A program made the position numbers and the translations under genes. Below the pieces are notes generated by a model. It did not search any database. It was not told the origin of the DNA and saw only the letters and a program-made list of their open reading frames with translations. From Candidatus Deferrimicrobiaceae bacterium (GTDB taxonomy: Bacteria; Desulfobacterota; Deferrimicrobia; Deferrimicrobiales; Deferrimicrobiaceae), in NCBI GenBank assembly GCA_036504035.1, contig DASXVV010000014.1, positions 1-64,000 on the forward strand: a DNA stretch of 64,000 bases, given 5' to 3'. Positions 1-9,241 of this stretch are shown one piece after another (within the stretch, counting starts at the first letter, position 1; every line of letters starts with the position of its first letter).

Positions 1-1
1 C

Positions 2-199
2 ATCGAGAAATGGCTCAAGAAGAAGGGCGATACGGTGCTGATGGGCGAGCCGATCGTTTCCTACACGGTCGGGCGGAGCAGCGAGATTAAGACCATCGAT
101 GCCCCTTACGACCTGACGATGGGCGAGACGCTGGTCGAATACTGGGACAACGCCGAAGTCGGCCAGACGCTGGCGACGGTGGTGCCGACCGTCAAGTAA
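2..199 (+). CDS. C-terminal fragment of a biotin/lipoyl-hairpin domain protein
   Basis: This is the last 65 codons of a gene that begins outside the window and ends at TAA 197-199. The visible residues (WLKKKGDTV, then GEPIV, then IDAP, then GETL, then GQTLATV) follow the beta-strand and glycine-turn pattern of a biotinyl/lipoyl carrier domain. In an active lipoyl or biotin domain a modified lysine sits in an exposed turn before the IDAP-like strand. Here that turn reads VGRSSEIK, so the usual DKA or MKM motif is not evident. It may be a degenerate carrier domain, a membrane-fusion-type hairpin, or a glycine-cleavage-H-like fold. The rest of the protein is unseen, so no pathway can be given. 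A strong terminator follows directly. Confidence 0.6.
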   Translation: MEKWLKKKGDTVLMGEPIVSYTVGRSSEIKTIDAPYDLTMGETLVEYWDNAEVGQTLATVVPTVK

Positions 200-274
200 A
201 CAGACACGATTCGGGGCCCGGTTACCCGCCGGGAGGAATAAACCCGATTTATCTGAAAGCGTTCAAGCGGTATC

Positions 275-310
275 CAAGGGAAGCGGGGGAATAACCCGCT
301 TCCCTTGTTT
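275..310 (+). terminator. Rho-independent terminator
   Basis: A perfect 13-bp inverted repeat (275-287 and 295-307) encloses a 7-base loop and is followed by GTTT. It ends the upstream gene and separates it from the glycosyltransferase array. Confidence 0.85.
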
Positions 311-361
311 GTATGCAGTTTCGGATCATGAACCCAAAAACGAATGTTCCCGGAATCGGAT

Positions 362-2389
362 ATGAATCGACGGGCTCTCCTGATATCGATCGGACTTGCA
401 GCGATGACGTGCGCTGTCTATTCGCAAATCAGTCAATGCCAATTCCTGATATATGACGATCCGCAATATGTTTCCGAAAATCGATGGGTCATGTACGGAT
501 TTACGCATGAAGGCGTGATTCGTGCCTTTACCACCTCGATGGCCGCAAATTGGCACCCGATGACCTGGCTCTCCCACATGCTTGACGTTTCGTTGTTCGG
601 GCTGGCCCCGGGGCCCCATCATCTGGTCAACCTCCTGATCCACGTGTTGAATGTCTTGGTGCTTTTCCGATTGCTGGATCGGATGACCAACGGGAAAGTC
701 ATCTGGCGATGCGCTTTTAGCGCGGCACTGTTCGCGATCCACCCTCTGCATGTCGAATCCGTGGCATGGATCGCGGAACGAAAAGACCTGCTATGCGCGT
801 TCTTCGGCTTGCTCGCGCTTTGGCACTATACGTATTATGTAAAAACAAAGTCCCGTCTTCGATATGGAATTGTTTTTGTTTTGTTTGTGCTCGGTCTGAT
901 GTCGAAACCGATGCTCGTGACGCTCCCATTCCTGATGCTGTTGCTGGACTATTGGCCGTTGGATAGGTTCGACAGGATATCACTCGGGGCACGAGAAGCT
1001 TTCACCGGTTTGTTGATCGAAAAGATTCCTATGATGGTTCTTTCGATCTTATCGAGTGTCTTGACCCTGTGGGCTCAAAATAAAGGGGAAGCACTGATCG
1101 CATTCGATGCGTTGCCTTTATGGGCAAGAATAGGCAACGCCCTGACGGCTTACCTGAAATATATGGGCAAGATGTACTGGCCGTCCTCGCTCGCCGTCTT
1201 TTACCCGAACCCCGGCCTGGTCTTGCCTCCATGGGAAATCGCAGGGGCGGCATGCCTGCTGATCGCAATCACGGGTTTCGCGGTCCGATTCTCTAGAACG
1301 AAACGGTATCTGCCGGTCGGATGGTTCTGGTTTCTGGGCTCAATGGTCCCCGTCATCGGCTTGATCCAGGTCGGATCCCAGGCCATGGCCGATCGATATA
1401 CCTACCTGCCGATGACCGGACTGTTCCTGATCATCGCCTGGGGAACCGCCGATGCGTGGGAACGATATCGTCTCCCGAAAAACGTCCTTGCCTGCCTGGC
1501 TGTTTCGATTATCTGCCTCCTGTCTTTGACGACCTGGAAGCAGGTCGGGTACTGGCGTTCGAATTACACGCTTTTCGGCCACATGATTCGCGTCGTCCCG
1601 AAATGGAACCGGCTGGGGCACATCAATATGGGGGGCAGTTACCTGAATGACGGGAATCCTGCCGCGGCGGTTGGACAATTCGCCCAGGCGCTCCACGAAA
1701 AACCGGACGATGAAATGGCGAACTGGGGGATGGGAATCGCTTGCCACATGCTGGGGCGTATCGCCGAAGCAGAGCAGTTTTACCGGAATGTATTAAAGAT
1801 AAACCCGGAACACACCAAGGCGCGTCTCTTCCTCGGATGTTCCCTGATCGACCGGGGGAACTTCGAGGAGGGATACAAGCATGTGCGGATCGTGGCACAA
1901 AATGGAATCGTCGACGATCCTTATGTTCTGATGGCCAAGGGGATGATCCTTTTCCACGATGGCAGGATGGAGGAATCCATCCGAACCTTCCAGGATGCCT
2001 TGGTTTTCACTCCGAACGATATCCTCGGGAATATGAAGCTGGGACTTGCCTTTGCCAAGACGGGGCGGTATGGGGAGGCCATCGAACGATTTCGATCGGT
2101 GACGCAGTACTCCCCGCTTGACGCGTCGGCATATTACAACCTGGCTCTCGCACTCGAAAAAACGGGGGCGGTCCGGGATGCGGTTGCGAACTATGAAAAG
2201 GCGGCAGCCATCCGGCCGGCTGACGTGGAGATCCTCGGCAATCTCGGGATCGCACTCGGCAAGCTGGGGCGGCTGGATCAGGCGATTGTCCTTTTTCGCA
2301 AGGCGCTCAAGATAGACCCCGCAAATTCGGTGGCACGCGGTAATCTCGCGATCGCACTGACATTGAAGGAAAGGGAGAGACAGCCATGA
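362..2389 (+). CDS. TMTC-like membrane glycosyltransferase with TPR tail (copy 1)
   Basis: A 675-aa protein with roughly ten hydrophobic segments in the first 400 residues and several TPR units (NPAAAVGQFAQAL-type helices) in the last 270. This is the layout of TMTC/PMT-type GT-C enzymes, which in eukaryotes O-mannosylate proteins from a dolichol-phosphate donor. The acidic pair expected in the first extracytoplasmic loop is D32-D33 (YDDPQY). The family motifs NWHPMTWLSHM, HPLHVESVAWIAERKD (from 127) and ADRYTYLPMTG are present. I prefer the ATG at 362 because MNRRALL gives a clean signal-anchor; an ATG at 344 would add six residues. It overlaps the next gene by ATGA. Its A+T content looks higher than that of the downstream copies. 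Donor and acceptor are unknown. Confidence 0.8.
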   Translation: MNRRALLISIGLAAMTCAVYSQISQCQFLIYDDPQYVSENRWVMYGFTHEGVIRAFTTSMAANWHPMTWLSHMLDVSLFGLAPGPHHLVNLLIHVLNVLVLFRLLDRMTNGKVIWRCAFSAALFAIHPLHVESVAWIAERKDLLCAFFGLLALWHYTYYVKTKSRLRYGIVFVLFVLGLMSKPMLVTLPFLMLLLDYWPLDRFDRISLGAREAFTGLLIEKIPMMVLSILSSVLTLWAQNKGEALIAFDALPLWARIGNALTAYLKYMGKMYWPSSLAVFYPNPGLVLPPWEIAGAACLLIAITGFAVRFSRTKRYLPVGWFWFLGSMVPVIGLIQVGSQAMADRYTYLPMTGLFLIIAWGTADAWERYRLPKNVLACLAVSIICLLSLTTWKQVGYWRSNYTLFGHMIRVVPKWNRLGHINMGGSYLNDGNPAAAVGQFAQALHEKPDDEMANWGMGIACHMLGRIAEAEQFYRNVLKINPEHTKARLFLGCSLIDRGNFEEGYKHVRIVAQNGIVDDPYVLMAKGMILFHDGRMEESIRTFQDALVFTPNDILGNMKLGLAFAKTGRYGEAIERFRSVTQYSPLDASAYYNLALALEKTGAVRDAVANYEKAAAIRPADVEILGNLGIALGKLGRLDQAIVLFRKALKIDPANSVARGNLAIALTLKERERQP

Positions 2390-3591
2390 GCAATATCCGA
2401 AGACGAAAACGGATAAAAACGTTCTTTCCCGTTCTCTTCTCGTGTCTCCTGTGGATCGGTTCAACGGGCAACGCGTTTGCGAAGCCGTTCCTGCTCGGAA
2501 GGGAATCGGCTGCCCCGCTCTGGACGACGCGCAGCCTGCTTGAAACACACGATCGTCTCGCGGCCGATCTTCCTGCCGCGGGAGGAAAACTCCTGATCCT
2601 GAGCCGAACCGACTTCATTTCATCGCTGTTGTTGCCGCTCAAGGAAGAGGGACTCCTCAAGAATTGCATACTAGTACTCCCGTTCGATAACGTCTTGACG
2701 CAAGCAAGGCTCGTGACGCTGCTCGCCACCTTGAAGCAGGATGGGGTGGGTGAGTCGGACCGGGCCGGCTTCACGCTGGATAATGGGACATTTCACGGGA
2801 AAATCGGGGGAATGCCGGTGACTTTCACGACATTGCCGGGGATTCCCGATAAGGTGGATCTGCGTGTCGTGGCGATCGAGAGTGCCTTTTTTCAGGATAT
2901 GCAAAACGCGATAAAGAATCCGATGACTGTACTTGCCCGGAAGTTGCTGTTGACGTTTCGCGATCGGCAGGTCGAAACGAGCAGCCTGCTCCTGCTTGAT
3001 GCCGTCGGCCGGTCGGACTATCCGCTCGAATTGGGGTATCTGGAGGGCTTATATCGCGAGATGTTGACCGACCCCGATCGCTTCGCGACAGGTTTTCCTC
3101 CCAAATGGGGCGATTTTGTCGCGGCAGAGCTGGCCTACTTTTTCTCCCAGTATCCCGAGGCGTTCGAACACTACAAGAAATTCCTGGAACAGGGACAAAA
3201 CGATCCGTCGACCTGCATCAAGATCGCCATGATGGCGATCCGGGATCTCGACGTCCCGTTCGCACTGCAGTGGGTCAATCGCGCGGTTTCGACCGATCCG
3301 CTCTACCGTCGCGCCTATGCGGAAATCGCCGAATATCTCTTTGGGAAAAACATGTTCGACCAGGCGGAACGCGTCATTCTTGCCGGATTGGCCAAGTATC
3401 CAAAAGACCCGCTGTTGGCAACGGGTCTGGCGACCTTTTACGTAGCCCGGGGTGAAGCCGCGCTTGAATCGGGGGACACGGAATCCGCCAAGGATCATTT
3501 CATGGCGGCTGCCGAGGTCGGCGGGGCCGATCGGGAGATCGTCGAAAAGGCCAGGAAGCTGATGAATTCCCCGTCAAAAGCCAAAGACTGA
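2386..3591 (+). CDS. Periplasmic TPR-containing protein of unknown function
   Basis: A 401-aa protein with a basic N-terminus followed by a hydrophobic stretch and an AFA-like signal cleavage site near residue 31. The first half (KLLILSRTDFISSLLLPL, then VVAIESAFF) has alternating beta/alpha character and I cannot assign it to a family. The second half (from about residue 230) has TPR-like helix pairs such as YPEAFEHYKKFLEQG and MFDQAERVILAGLAKYPKD. The start overlaps the previous stop by four bases and is preceded by a GGGAGA ribosome site. It sits between two TMTC-like glycosyltransferases, so it may be an accessory or scaffold protein for them. That role is inferred from position only. Confidence 0.7.
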   Translation: MSNIRRRKRIKTFFPVLFSCLLWIGSTGNAFAKPFLLGRESAAPLWTTRSLLETHDRLAADLPAAGGKLLILSRTDFISSLLLPLKEEGLLKNCILVLPFDNVLTQARLVTLLATLKQDGVGESDRAGFTLDNGTFHGKIGGMPVTFTTLPGIPDKVDLRVVAIESAFFQDMQNAIKNPMTVLARKLLLTFRDRQVETSSLLLLDAVGRSDYPLELGYLEGLYREMLTDPDRFATGFPPKWGDFVAAELAYFFSQYPEAFEHYKKFLEQGQNDPSTCIKIAMMAIRDLDVPFALQWVNRAVSTDPLYRRAYAEIAEYLFGKNMFDQAERVILAGLAKYPKDPLLATGLATFYVARGEAALESGDTESAKDHFMAAAEVGGADREIVEKARKLMNSPSKAKD

Positions 3592-3596
3592 TTCCG

Positions 3597-5261
3597 ATGC
3601 CGCCTGGAATATCGGGAAAATCGTTCGGCCGCGCCAAAATATGGGCAGGTCTTATTTTCCTGGTATCCGCAGGGGTATATTTGAACGCTTTGCCGAACGG
3701 GTTCGTATACGACGACCACTTCCAGGTCGAGAACAACCCATGGATTCGCGATTTCAGCCATCTCCGCGATATATTCGGGAATCCTGCCTGGGGATTTTGG
3801 GGCCGGGGTGGAAGCAGTTACTATCGCCCCCTCATGCATCTGGCCTATGCGGCCATTTACCGGTTTTCCGAGCTTTCCCCCTTCGGCTACCATCTGGTCA
3901 ACGTGGCTTGCCACGCGGCGAACGCGACCCTGTCGTTCCTGTTGGCCCTCAAGCTGTCCCGGTTCTCCGATTGCGCCGACGAGGGTGAGGCGCTTGTTTT
4001 TGCCGCGTTCGCCGCCGCGATTTTTGCGGTACACCCCATCCACACCGAAGTCGTGGCGCTGATCGCGGCCATCCCCGAACTGCTGTTCAGCCTGTTTTTC
4101 ATCCTGGCGCTGCTGGCTTACCCGTTCGGCATCCCCAAAGCCCCCGATGTCCGACGATGGGGGGCGATCCTGTTGTCGTCTGCGTGCGCCTTGACGGGGC
4201 TACTTTGCAAGGAGACCGCCATCATGGTCTTCCCGGTCATCGTGGCAGGGGACCTGATCTCGAAGCCCCGCGACTCGAGCTTCAGGAGCCTCATTGTCGG
4301 CAAGGCTCCGGGCTACATGCCATTCCTGGCAGTCATTGCCGTTTACCTGATCCTCCGGGTTCATGCCTTCGGCGCGATCGCCCCGTCCCGGTCCCACCAG
4401 GACTGGCCGCTGCTCAAGACGGGCATGAATGCCGTATTCCTGGCCGGACGTTATGTCGGTTGCCTGGTCGCACCCATCCGGCTGAATTTCTTCCACATCA
4501 TCCGGCCGGTCACGTCCGCGACAGATCCCGGGTTCCTCCTCATGGCGGGTGTGGCGGGGGCTGCGGGCATCCTTGCCCTTGGATCGTCGAGAGGCGACCG
4601 CCGCCTGTCGATGGGGTGGGCGCTGCTGTTCCTGCCGCTTGCCCCGGTCCTGTACCCGCCGGTGCTGGCCACCCTGTTCGGCGAACACAACCTGTACCTC
4701 CCGACATTGGGATATTCCATCATCGTTTCCGGTTTCGCGACCTCCTGGTGGCATCGATCTCCCGGGAAACGCACAGCAATCGCCTGGGGAGCGGTCATGT
4801 TCCTTGCCTTGCTGTCAGCCATGACCGTTGCGCGGAATCCCGTCTACAAGAGCGACGCGACGTTGTGGCAGGATGTCAGCGACAAGCTGGGGGATACTTC
4901 GCCGATTCATTTCCAGAGGGGCTACTGGCTACTGGAAGGAGGAAAGCTGCCGGAAGGGATCGATGAAATGAAAGAGGCCCTTGCGCTTCACCCGGGATAC
5001 CCCGGCGTGGCGTACAACATGGGAACCGCCTATGCGAAGCTGGGGAAAGATAACGAGGCACGGATCTATCTCGAGATGGCCGTAGAAGAGAACCCGGGCG
5101 ACTTCGTCGCGCATTTCGCCCTGGCGGCGCTTCATTTCCGTCAGGGTCGCATTGCCGATTCCGTGCGCGAGTACGAGACCGTTATACGCCTGGCCCCCTC
5201 CGACACCGACGCGCGGGGGCGGCTTGAGACGATCCGGCGCAAGTATCCGAAGGCCCCATGA
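3597..5261 (+). CDS. TMTC-like membrane glycosyltransferase with TPR tail (copy 2)
   Basis: A 554-aa polytopic protein. The acidic pair D39-D40 (VYDDHF) follows the first membrane segment, SYYRPLMHLAY follows in the first large loop, and the conserved HPIHTE motif is at 146-151. A shorter TPR region (about residues 430-554, with LGKDNEARIYLEMAVEENPG) ends the protein. It belongs to a different subgroup from copies 1, 3 and 4: it reads LLCKETAIM where they read SKPMLVTLPF, and GEHNLYLPTLGY where they read ADRYTYIPMIG. Copy 5 (14540) shares this subgroup. The start lies five bases after the previous stop and the end overlaps the next gene by ATGA, so it is in the same transcription unit. Confidence 0.8.
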   Translation: MPPGISGKSFGRAKIWAGLIFLVSAGVYLNALPNGFVYDDHFQVENNPWIRDFSHLRDIFGNPAWGFWGRGGSSYYRPLMHLAYAAIYRFSELSPFGYHLVNVACHAANATLSFLLALKLSRFSDCADEGEALVFAAFAAAIFAVHPIHTEVVALIAAIPELLFSLFFILALLAYPFGIPKAPDVRRWGAILLSSACALTGLLCKETAIMVFPVIVAGDLISKPRDSSFRSLIVGKAPGYMPFLAVIAVYLILRVHAFGAIAPSRSHQDWPLLKTGMNAVFLAGRYVGCLVAPIRLNFFHIIRPVTSATDPGFLLMAGVAGAAGILALGSSRGDRRLSMGWALLFLPLAPVLYPPVLATLFGEHNLYLPTLGYSIIVSGFATSWWHRSPGKRTAIAWGAVMFLALLSAMTVARNPVYKSDATLWQDVSDKLGDTSPIHFQRGYWLLEGGKLPEGIDEMKEALALHPGYPGVAYNMGTAYAKLGKDNEARIYLEMAVEENPGDFVAHFALAALHFRQGRIADSVREYETVIRLAPSDTDARGRLETIRRKYPKAP

Positions 5262-7147
5262 CGCGTCGACTCCCGCTGCATGTCGCGATTTCGCTTGCGC
5301 TCGCCTTGCTGGTCACGCTCCTCTATTTTCGCGTCGCCCATTTCCCGTTCATCCAGGTTGACGACACGGAATACGTGATCGAGAACCAGGCCGTCCATCG
5401 GGGGCTGACGGCCGGGAATCTCGCCTGGGCCTTCACCACGTTCGACAATGCCAATTGGCACCCGCTGACCTGGTTGTCCTACATGGCCGACGTCTCGTTG
5501 TTCGGCGTGAATCCCGGCGGTCACCATCTCGTCAACCTGCTGTTCCACCTCGCGAACACTTTGCTGCTGTTCGACCTGTTCCGCCGGCTGACCGGGAAAA
5601 TATGGGAAAGCGGCCTGGTTGCCGCGCTGTTTGCCGTTCATCCGTTGCACGTGGAATCGGTCGTCTGGATCGCCGAGCGGAAGGACGTTCTCAGCACCTT
5701 CTTCTTTTTTGCCACGATGCGGGTCTACTTGCGATATGCGGCGTTTCCCGGCGCCGCGGGTTACGCCGCCGTGCTCGGGTCATTCGCGCTGGGGTTGCTA
5801 TCCAAGCCCATGCTGGTGACGTTGCCTTTCTGCCTGCTGCTGATCGATTACTGGCCGCTCGAACGATTGACGGTCGCATCCGCGCGACGGCTGTTGCTCG
5901 AGAAGGTCCCGCTGTTCGCCCTGTCCGCCGCAGGCTCGGTGCTGACCATCCTGGCGCAACGGGAGGGCGCCGCGATCGGGTCCCTCGTGCATTTCCCTTT
6001 CGGGATACGGGTGGGAAACGCGGTCGTGGCCTATGTGGATTACCTGTCCAAGGCAATTGTTCCCGTTGGGCTGTCCGTATTCTACCCTCATCCGATGGGG
6101 ACGCTGTCGCCCGTCAGGGTGGCGGTTTCGGGAATCCTGCTGGCGACGATGACCGTCCTTGCGGTCGTCGCGGGAAGAAAGCGGCGCTGGCTTGCCGTCG
6201 GATGGTTCTGGTATATCGGGACGCTGGTGCCGGTCATCGGGCTGGTCCAGGTGGGCACGCAGGCGATGGCGGACCGATATACCTATATCCCGCTGGTCGG
6301 GTTTTTCCTGATCCTGGCGTGGGGAGGCAGCGAGCTGGCCGGTCGGCTGAGAATGCCGCACCGCATGGTCGCCGGGGGCGTGTTGGCCTGGATCCTGGCT
6401 CTTTGTGCTTGCACGTGGAACCAGGTGGCCTACTGGCGGGGCGTCGGACCGCTGTTTGCGCGCGCGGTCGAGGTTACGGAAGGGAATGCGTTCGCGCATA
6501 CCGTTCTTGGGGCGGCCGCATTCGAGCAGGGAAGCGACAATGCCGCTATCCGCCATCTGGAGGAAGCGCTCCGGATCCATCCCGATTTCCCCGACGCGCA
6601 CCTGAACCTGGGGTTGGTATACGAACGACAGGGCAAGCTCGGCGCGGCCGAAGCGCAGCTGCGCGAAGCCGTGCGCCTGTTTCCGGACGACGCCAAGGCG
6701 AATTTCAACTTGTGGCGGGTTCTCAGGAAACTGGGGAGGGCGGAAGAGCCGCCGAGCCGATGGCCCGAACCCGACGGAAGAAGCGGGAAAGGGGCAGCAG
6801 AGCACGATCGCGCGGGTCTCTATCTCGCCGGTCTCGGCAAGTTCGAAGAGGCGGCGGAGCAATTCCGCCAGGCATTGCGGGCCAATCCGGACGACGCGGA
6901 CGCATCGTACAACCTGGGCCTTGCCTATGTGAAGTTGGGTCGGGACGCCGAGTCCGTTCCCTGGTTCGAACGCGCCGTGAAACACGATGCGCGCGACGTG
7001 GCTGCCCGGTTTTCGCTGGCCTCGGTTTATTACCGGCTGGGGCGCATTCCCGAGTCCGTCCGGGAGTACGAAGCCTTGTCGAGGCTGAACCCGGGCGATA
7101 ACGAGGTCCGGGCCCGGTTGCGGGCGATCCGGCAGAGAAACAGATGA
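5258..7147 (+). CDS. TMTC-like membrane glycosyltransferase with TPR tail (copy 3)
   Basis: A 629-aa polytopic protein closely related to copies 1 and 4. D35-D36 (VDDTEY) is the probable catalytic acidic pair. NWHPLTWLSYMADVSLFG, HPLHVE (128-133) and ADRYTYIPLVG are shared almost word for word with copy 4. The soluble tail carries about five TPR units in two blocks, separated by a Pro/Glu/Arg-rich linker (EEPPSRWPEPDGRSGK) near residue 500. The ATG overlaps the stop of copy 2. The protein-level match to copy 4 without close DNA identity points to an old tandem duplication. Substrate unknown. Confidence 0.82.
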   Translation: MTRRLPLHVAISLALALLVTLLYFRVAHFPFIQVDDTEYVIENQAVHRGLTAGNLAWAFTTFDNANWHPLTWLSYMADVSLFGVNPGGHHLVNLLFHLANTLLLFDLFRRLTGKIWESGLVAALFAVHPLHVESVVWIAERKDVLSTFFFFATMRVYLRYAAFPGAAGYAAVLGSFALGLLSKPMLVTLPFCLLLIDYWPLERLTVASARRLLLEKVPLFALSAAGSVLTILAQREGAAIGSLVHFPFGIRVGNAVVAYVDYLSKAIVPVGLSVFYPHPMGTLSPVRVAVSGILLATMTVLAVVAGRKRRWLAVGWFWYIGTLVPVIGLVQVGTQAMADRYTYIPLVGFFLILAWGGSELAGRLRMPHRMVAGGVLAWILALCACTWNQVAYWRGVGPLFARAVEVTEGNAFAHTVLGAAAFEQGSDNAAIRHLEEALRIHPDFPDAHLNLGLVYERQGKLGAAEAQLREAVRLFPDDAKANFNLWRVLRKLGRAEEPPSRWPEPDGRSGKGAAEHDRAGLYLAGLGKFEEAAEQFRQALRANPDDADASYNLGLAYVKLGRDAESVPWFERAVKHDARDVAARFSLASVYYRLGRIPESVREYEALSRLNPGDNEVRARLRAIRQRNR

Positions 7148-7151
7148 ACCG

Positions 7152-9227
7152 ATGATACGAAGACCATCCGTCCAACTGTTGATCCCGTTCGCGCTCTCGA
7201 CCGTCATCCTGTTGCTGTACGCCCGAACGGGCGGTTACGGCTTCGTCTATTACGACGATGTGAACTACATTTCCCGCAATCCTGCGGTACAGGACGGGCT
7301 GACGCTCGACGGGGTATTGTGGGCCTTCTCTTCCTTCGACCAGGCCAACTGGCACCCGCTGACCTGGCTGTCGCACATGGCGGATGTCTCATTGTTCGGG
7401 ATGGCTCCCGGCAGGCATCACCTGGTCAATGTCATTTTCCATGTGCTGAACACCGGCCTGCTGTATCACCTGTTCAGGCGCATGACCGGAAAGGTGTTCG
7501 AAAGCGCCCTGGTCGCCGCCCTCTTCGCCGTGCACCCGTTGCACGTCGAGTCCGTCGCGTGGCTCGCCGAGCGCAAGGACGTGCTCAGCACCTTCTTCGG
7601 GTTGCTGACGATGATCGCTTACGGACGCTACGCGTCGCGTCCCGGCGCGGGACGATACATCGGGGTTCTCCTGCTGTTCGGGCTTGGCTTGATGTCGAAA
7701 CCGATGCTCGTCACGCTGCCGTTCGTGCTGCTGTTGCTCGACGATTGGCCGCTCGGGCGAACCGCGAAAAACGGGGCTTCCTTGCCGCGCCTCGTCCTCG
7801 AGAAAATCCCGATGATCGCCATGTCGGCGGCCGCTTCCGCAGCCACGATCTCGGCGCAGATTTCCGACAGCGCCGTGGGATCGATCGGTCATTTCCCGCT
7901 TGGGATCCGCGTCGCCAACGCATTGAATGCTTATGCCCTTTACCTGTCGAAGGCGTTGTGGCCCTCGAACCTGGCGGTATTCTACCCGCACCCGCTGGAA
8001 TCGCTCTCCACGGCCCGGATCATCGGCTCGGGTGTTCTGCTCGTCGCGATCACCGTGTTGGCGATATCCCAGGCACGAACCCGTTCCTGGCTGACGGTCG
8101 GATGGCTCTGGTTCATCGGCACGCTGGTCCCAGTGATAGGCCTCGTTCAGGTCGGGGGACAGGCGATGGCCGACCGATATACCTATATCCCGATGATCGG
8201 ACTGTTTGTCGTCGCGGCGTGGGGCGGAAGCGAACTGGTCAACCGATGGCGGATCCGAGCGCCGGTCGTCGCCTTCCTGGCGGCCGCCTGGCTGGTGGCG
8301 CTTTCCGTATGCACCTGGTTCCAGGTCGGTTACTGGCGGGGGCCGGTCCCGCTATTCGCCCACACGCTGGATGCGACCCGCGACAACTGGCTCGCCCATC
8401 TGGTGCTGGGCGACGCCGCCCTCGATTCGGGCGACGACCGGTCGGCGGTGCTTCATTTTCGAGAGGCGGCGCGAATCCGGTCGGGCTACGCGGAGACGCA
8501 CATGAAAATCGGGATGGCGGATGCCCGACAGGGCCGTGACGCGGATGCCGAAGTGCAGTTCAGGGAAGTTCTTCGTTTCCATCCCGAAGATACCCGGGCA
8601 CAAATTCTCCTGAGCGAAACGCTTTCAAAAACGGCCCCCCGGGGCGAAGATGCGGCGCTTGATGCGGCCGGACACACCCGGGTCGGGATGGCGCTGGCGG
8701 GGAAAGGCAGTCTCGGCGAAGCGCTGGGGCACTTTCGGGCGGCGCTGGCGCTTCGTCCGGATGATCCGGAGGCCCACTATAATCTGGCCGTGGCCTTGGG
8801 GCGACTCGGCAAGAAGGAAGAATCGCTTCGGCATTTCCGGGAAGCGACCCGGATACGCCCGATCGATTCCGACGCGTGCAAGAAAATCGGGTTGGCGCTC
8901 GTGAGACTGGGGCGACTCACGGAAGCGCTCCCGCGGTTCCGCGAGGCGATTCGCCTTGCGCCCGACGATCCGGAGGCGCAGTACAACGTCGGGGCGACGC
9001 TGATGCAGTTGGGGCGGCCATCCGAGGCGATCGCGCATTTCCGGATCGCGGTCCGGGAGAGCGGGGGAAGCGATGCGGACGCGATGCTCGCGCTGGGCAC
9101 GGCGCTGGAGGCGAGCGGCCAAGTCGAGGAATCGCGCGAGCGCTATCGGGACGTCCTGCGGCTGAAGCCCGGAAACATCGCGGCGATGGACCGGCTCGAA
9201 AAGGCGCGGAAGCCGGTGGGGGAGTAG
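7152..9227 (+). CDS. TMTC-like membrane glycosyltransferase with TPR tail (copy 4)
   Basis: A 691-aa protein, the longest of the set. D35-D36 (YYDDVN) follows the first membrane span. HPLHVESVAWLAERKD begins at residue 128, followed by GLMSKPMLVTLPF. The membrane part ends near residue 400, and seven or more TPR units make up the rest (for example DPEAHYNLAVALGRLGKKEE). It starts four bases after copy 3 ends. The gene converges with the minus-strand GT2 at 9242, with only 14 bases between the two stops and no clear terminator. It is likely to act on the periplasmic face using a polyprenyl-phosphate sugar, as inferred from the family. Confidence 0.82.
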   Translation: MIRRPSVQLLIPFALSTVILLLYARTGGYGFVYYDDVNYISRNPAVQDGLTLDGVLWAFSSFDQANWHPLTWLSHMADVSLFGMAPGRHHLVNVIFHVLNTGLLYHLFRRMTGKVFESALVAALFAVHPLHVESVAWLAERKDVLSTFFGLLTMIAYGRYASRPGAGRYIGVLLLFGLGLMSKPMLVTLPFVLLLLDDWPLGRTAKNGASLPRLVLEKIPMIAMSAAASAATISAQISDSAVGSIGHFPLGIRVANALNAYALYLSKALWPSNLAVFYPHPLESLSTARIIGSGVLLVAITVLAISQARTRSWLTVGWLWFIGTLVPVIGLVQVGGQAMADRYTYIPMIGLFVVAAWGGSELVNRWRIRAPVVAFLAAAWLVALSVCTWFQVGYWRGPVPLFAHTLDATRDNWLAHLVLGDAALDSGDDRSAVLHFREAARIRSGYAETHMKIGMADARQGRDADAEVQFREVLRFHPEDTRAQILLSETLSKTAPRGEDAALDAAGHTRVGMALAGKGSLGEALGHFRAALALRPDDPEAHYNLAVALGRLGKKEESLRHFREATRIRPIDSDACKKIGLALVRLGRLTEALPRFREAIRLAPDDPEAQYNVGATLMQLGRPSEAIAHFRIAVRESGGSDADAMLALGTALEASGQVEESRERYRDVLRLKPGNIAAMDRLEKARKPVGE

Positions 9228-9241
9228 TTTCCGTCTTGCCG

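Noticed and set aside
5798-7207. 469-codon open frame opposite TMTC copy 3
   Set aside because: No domain; a shadow of the sense gene.
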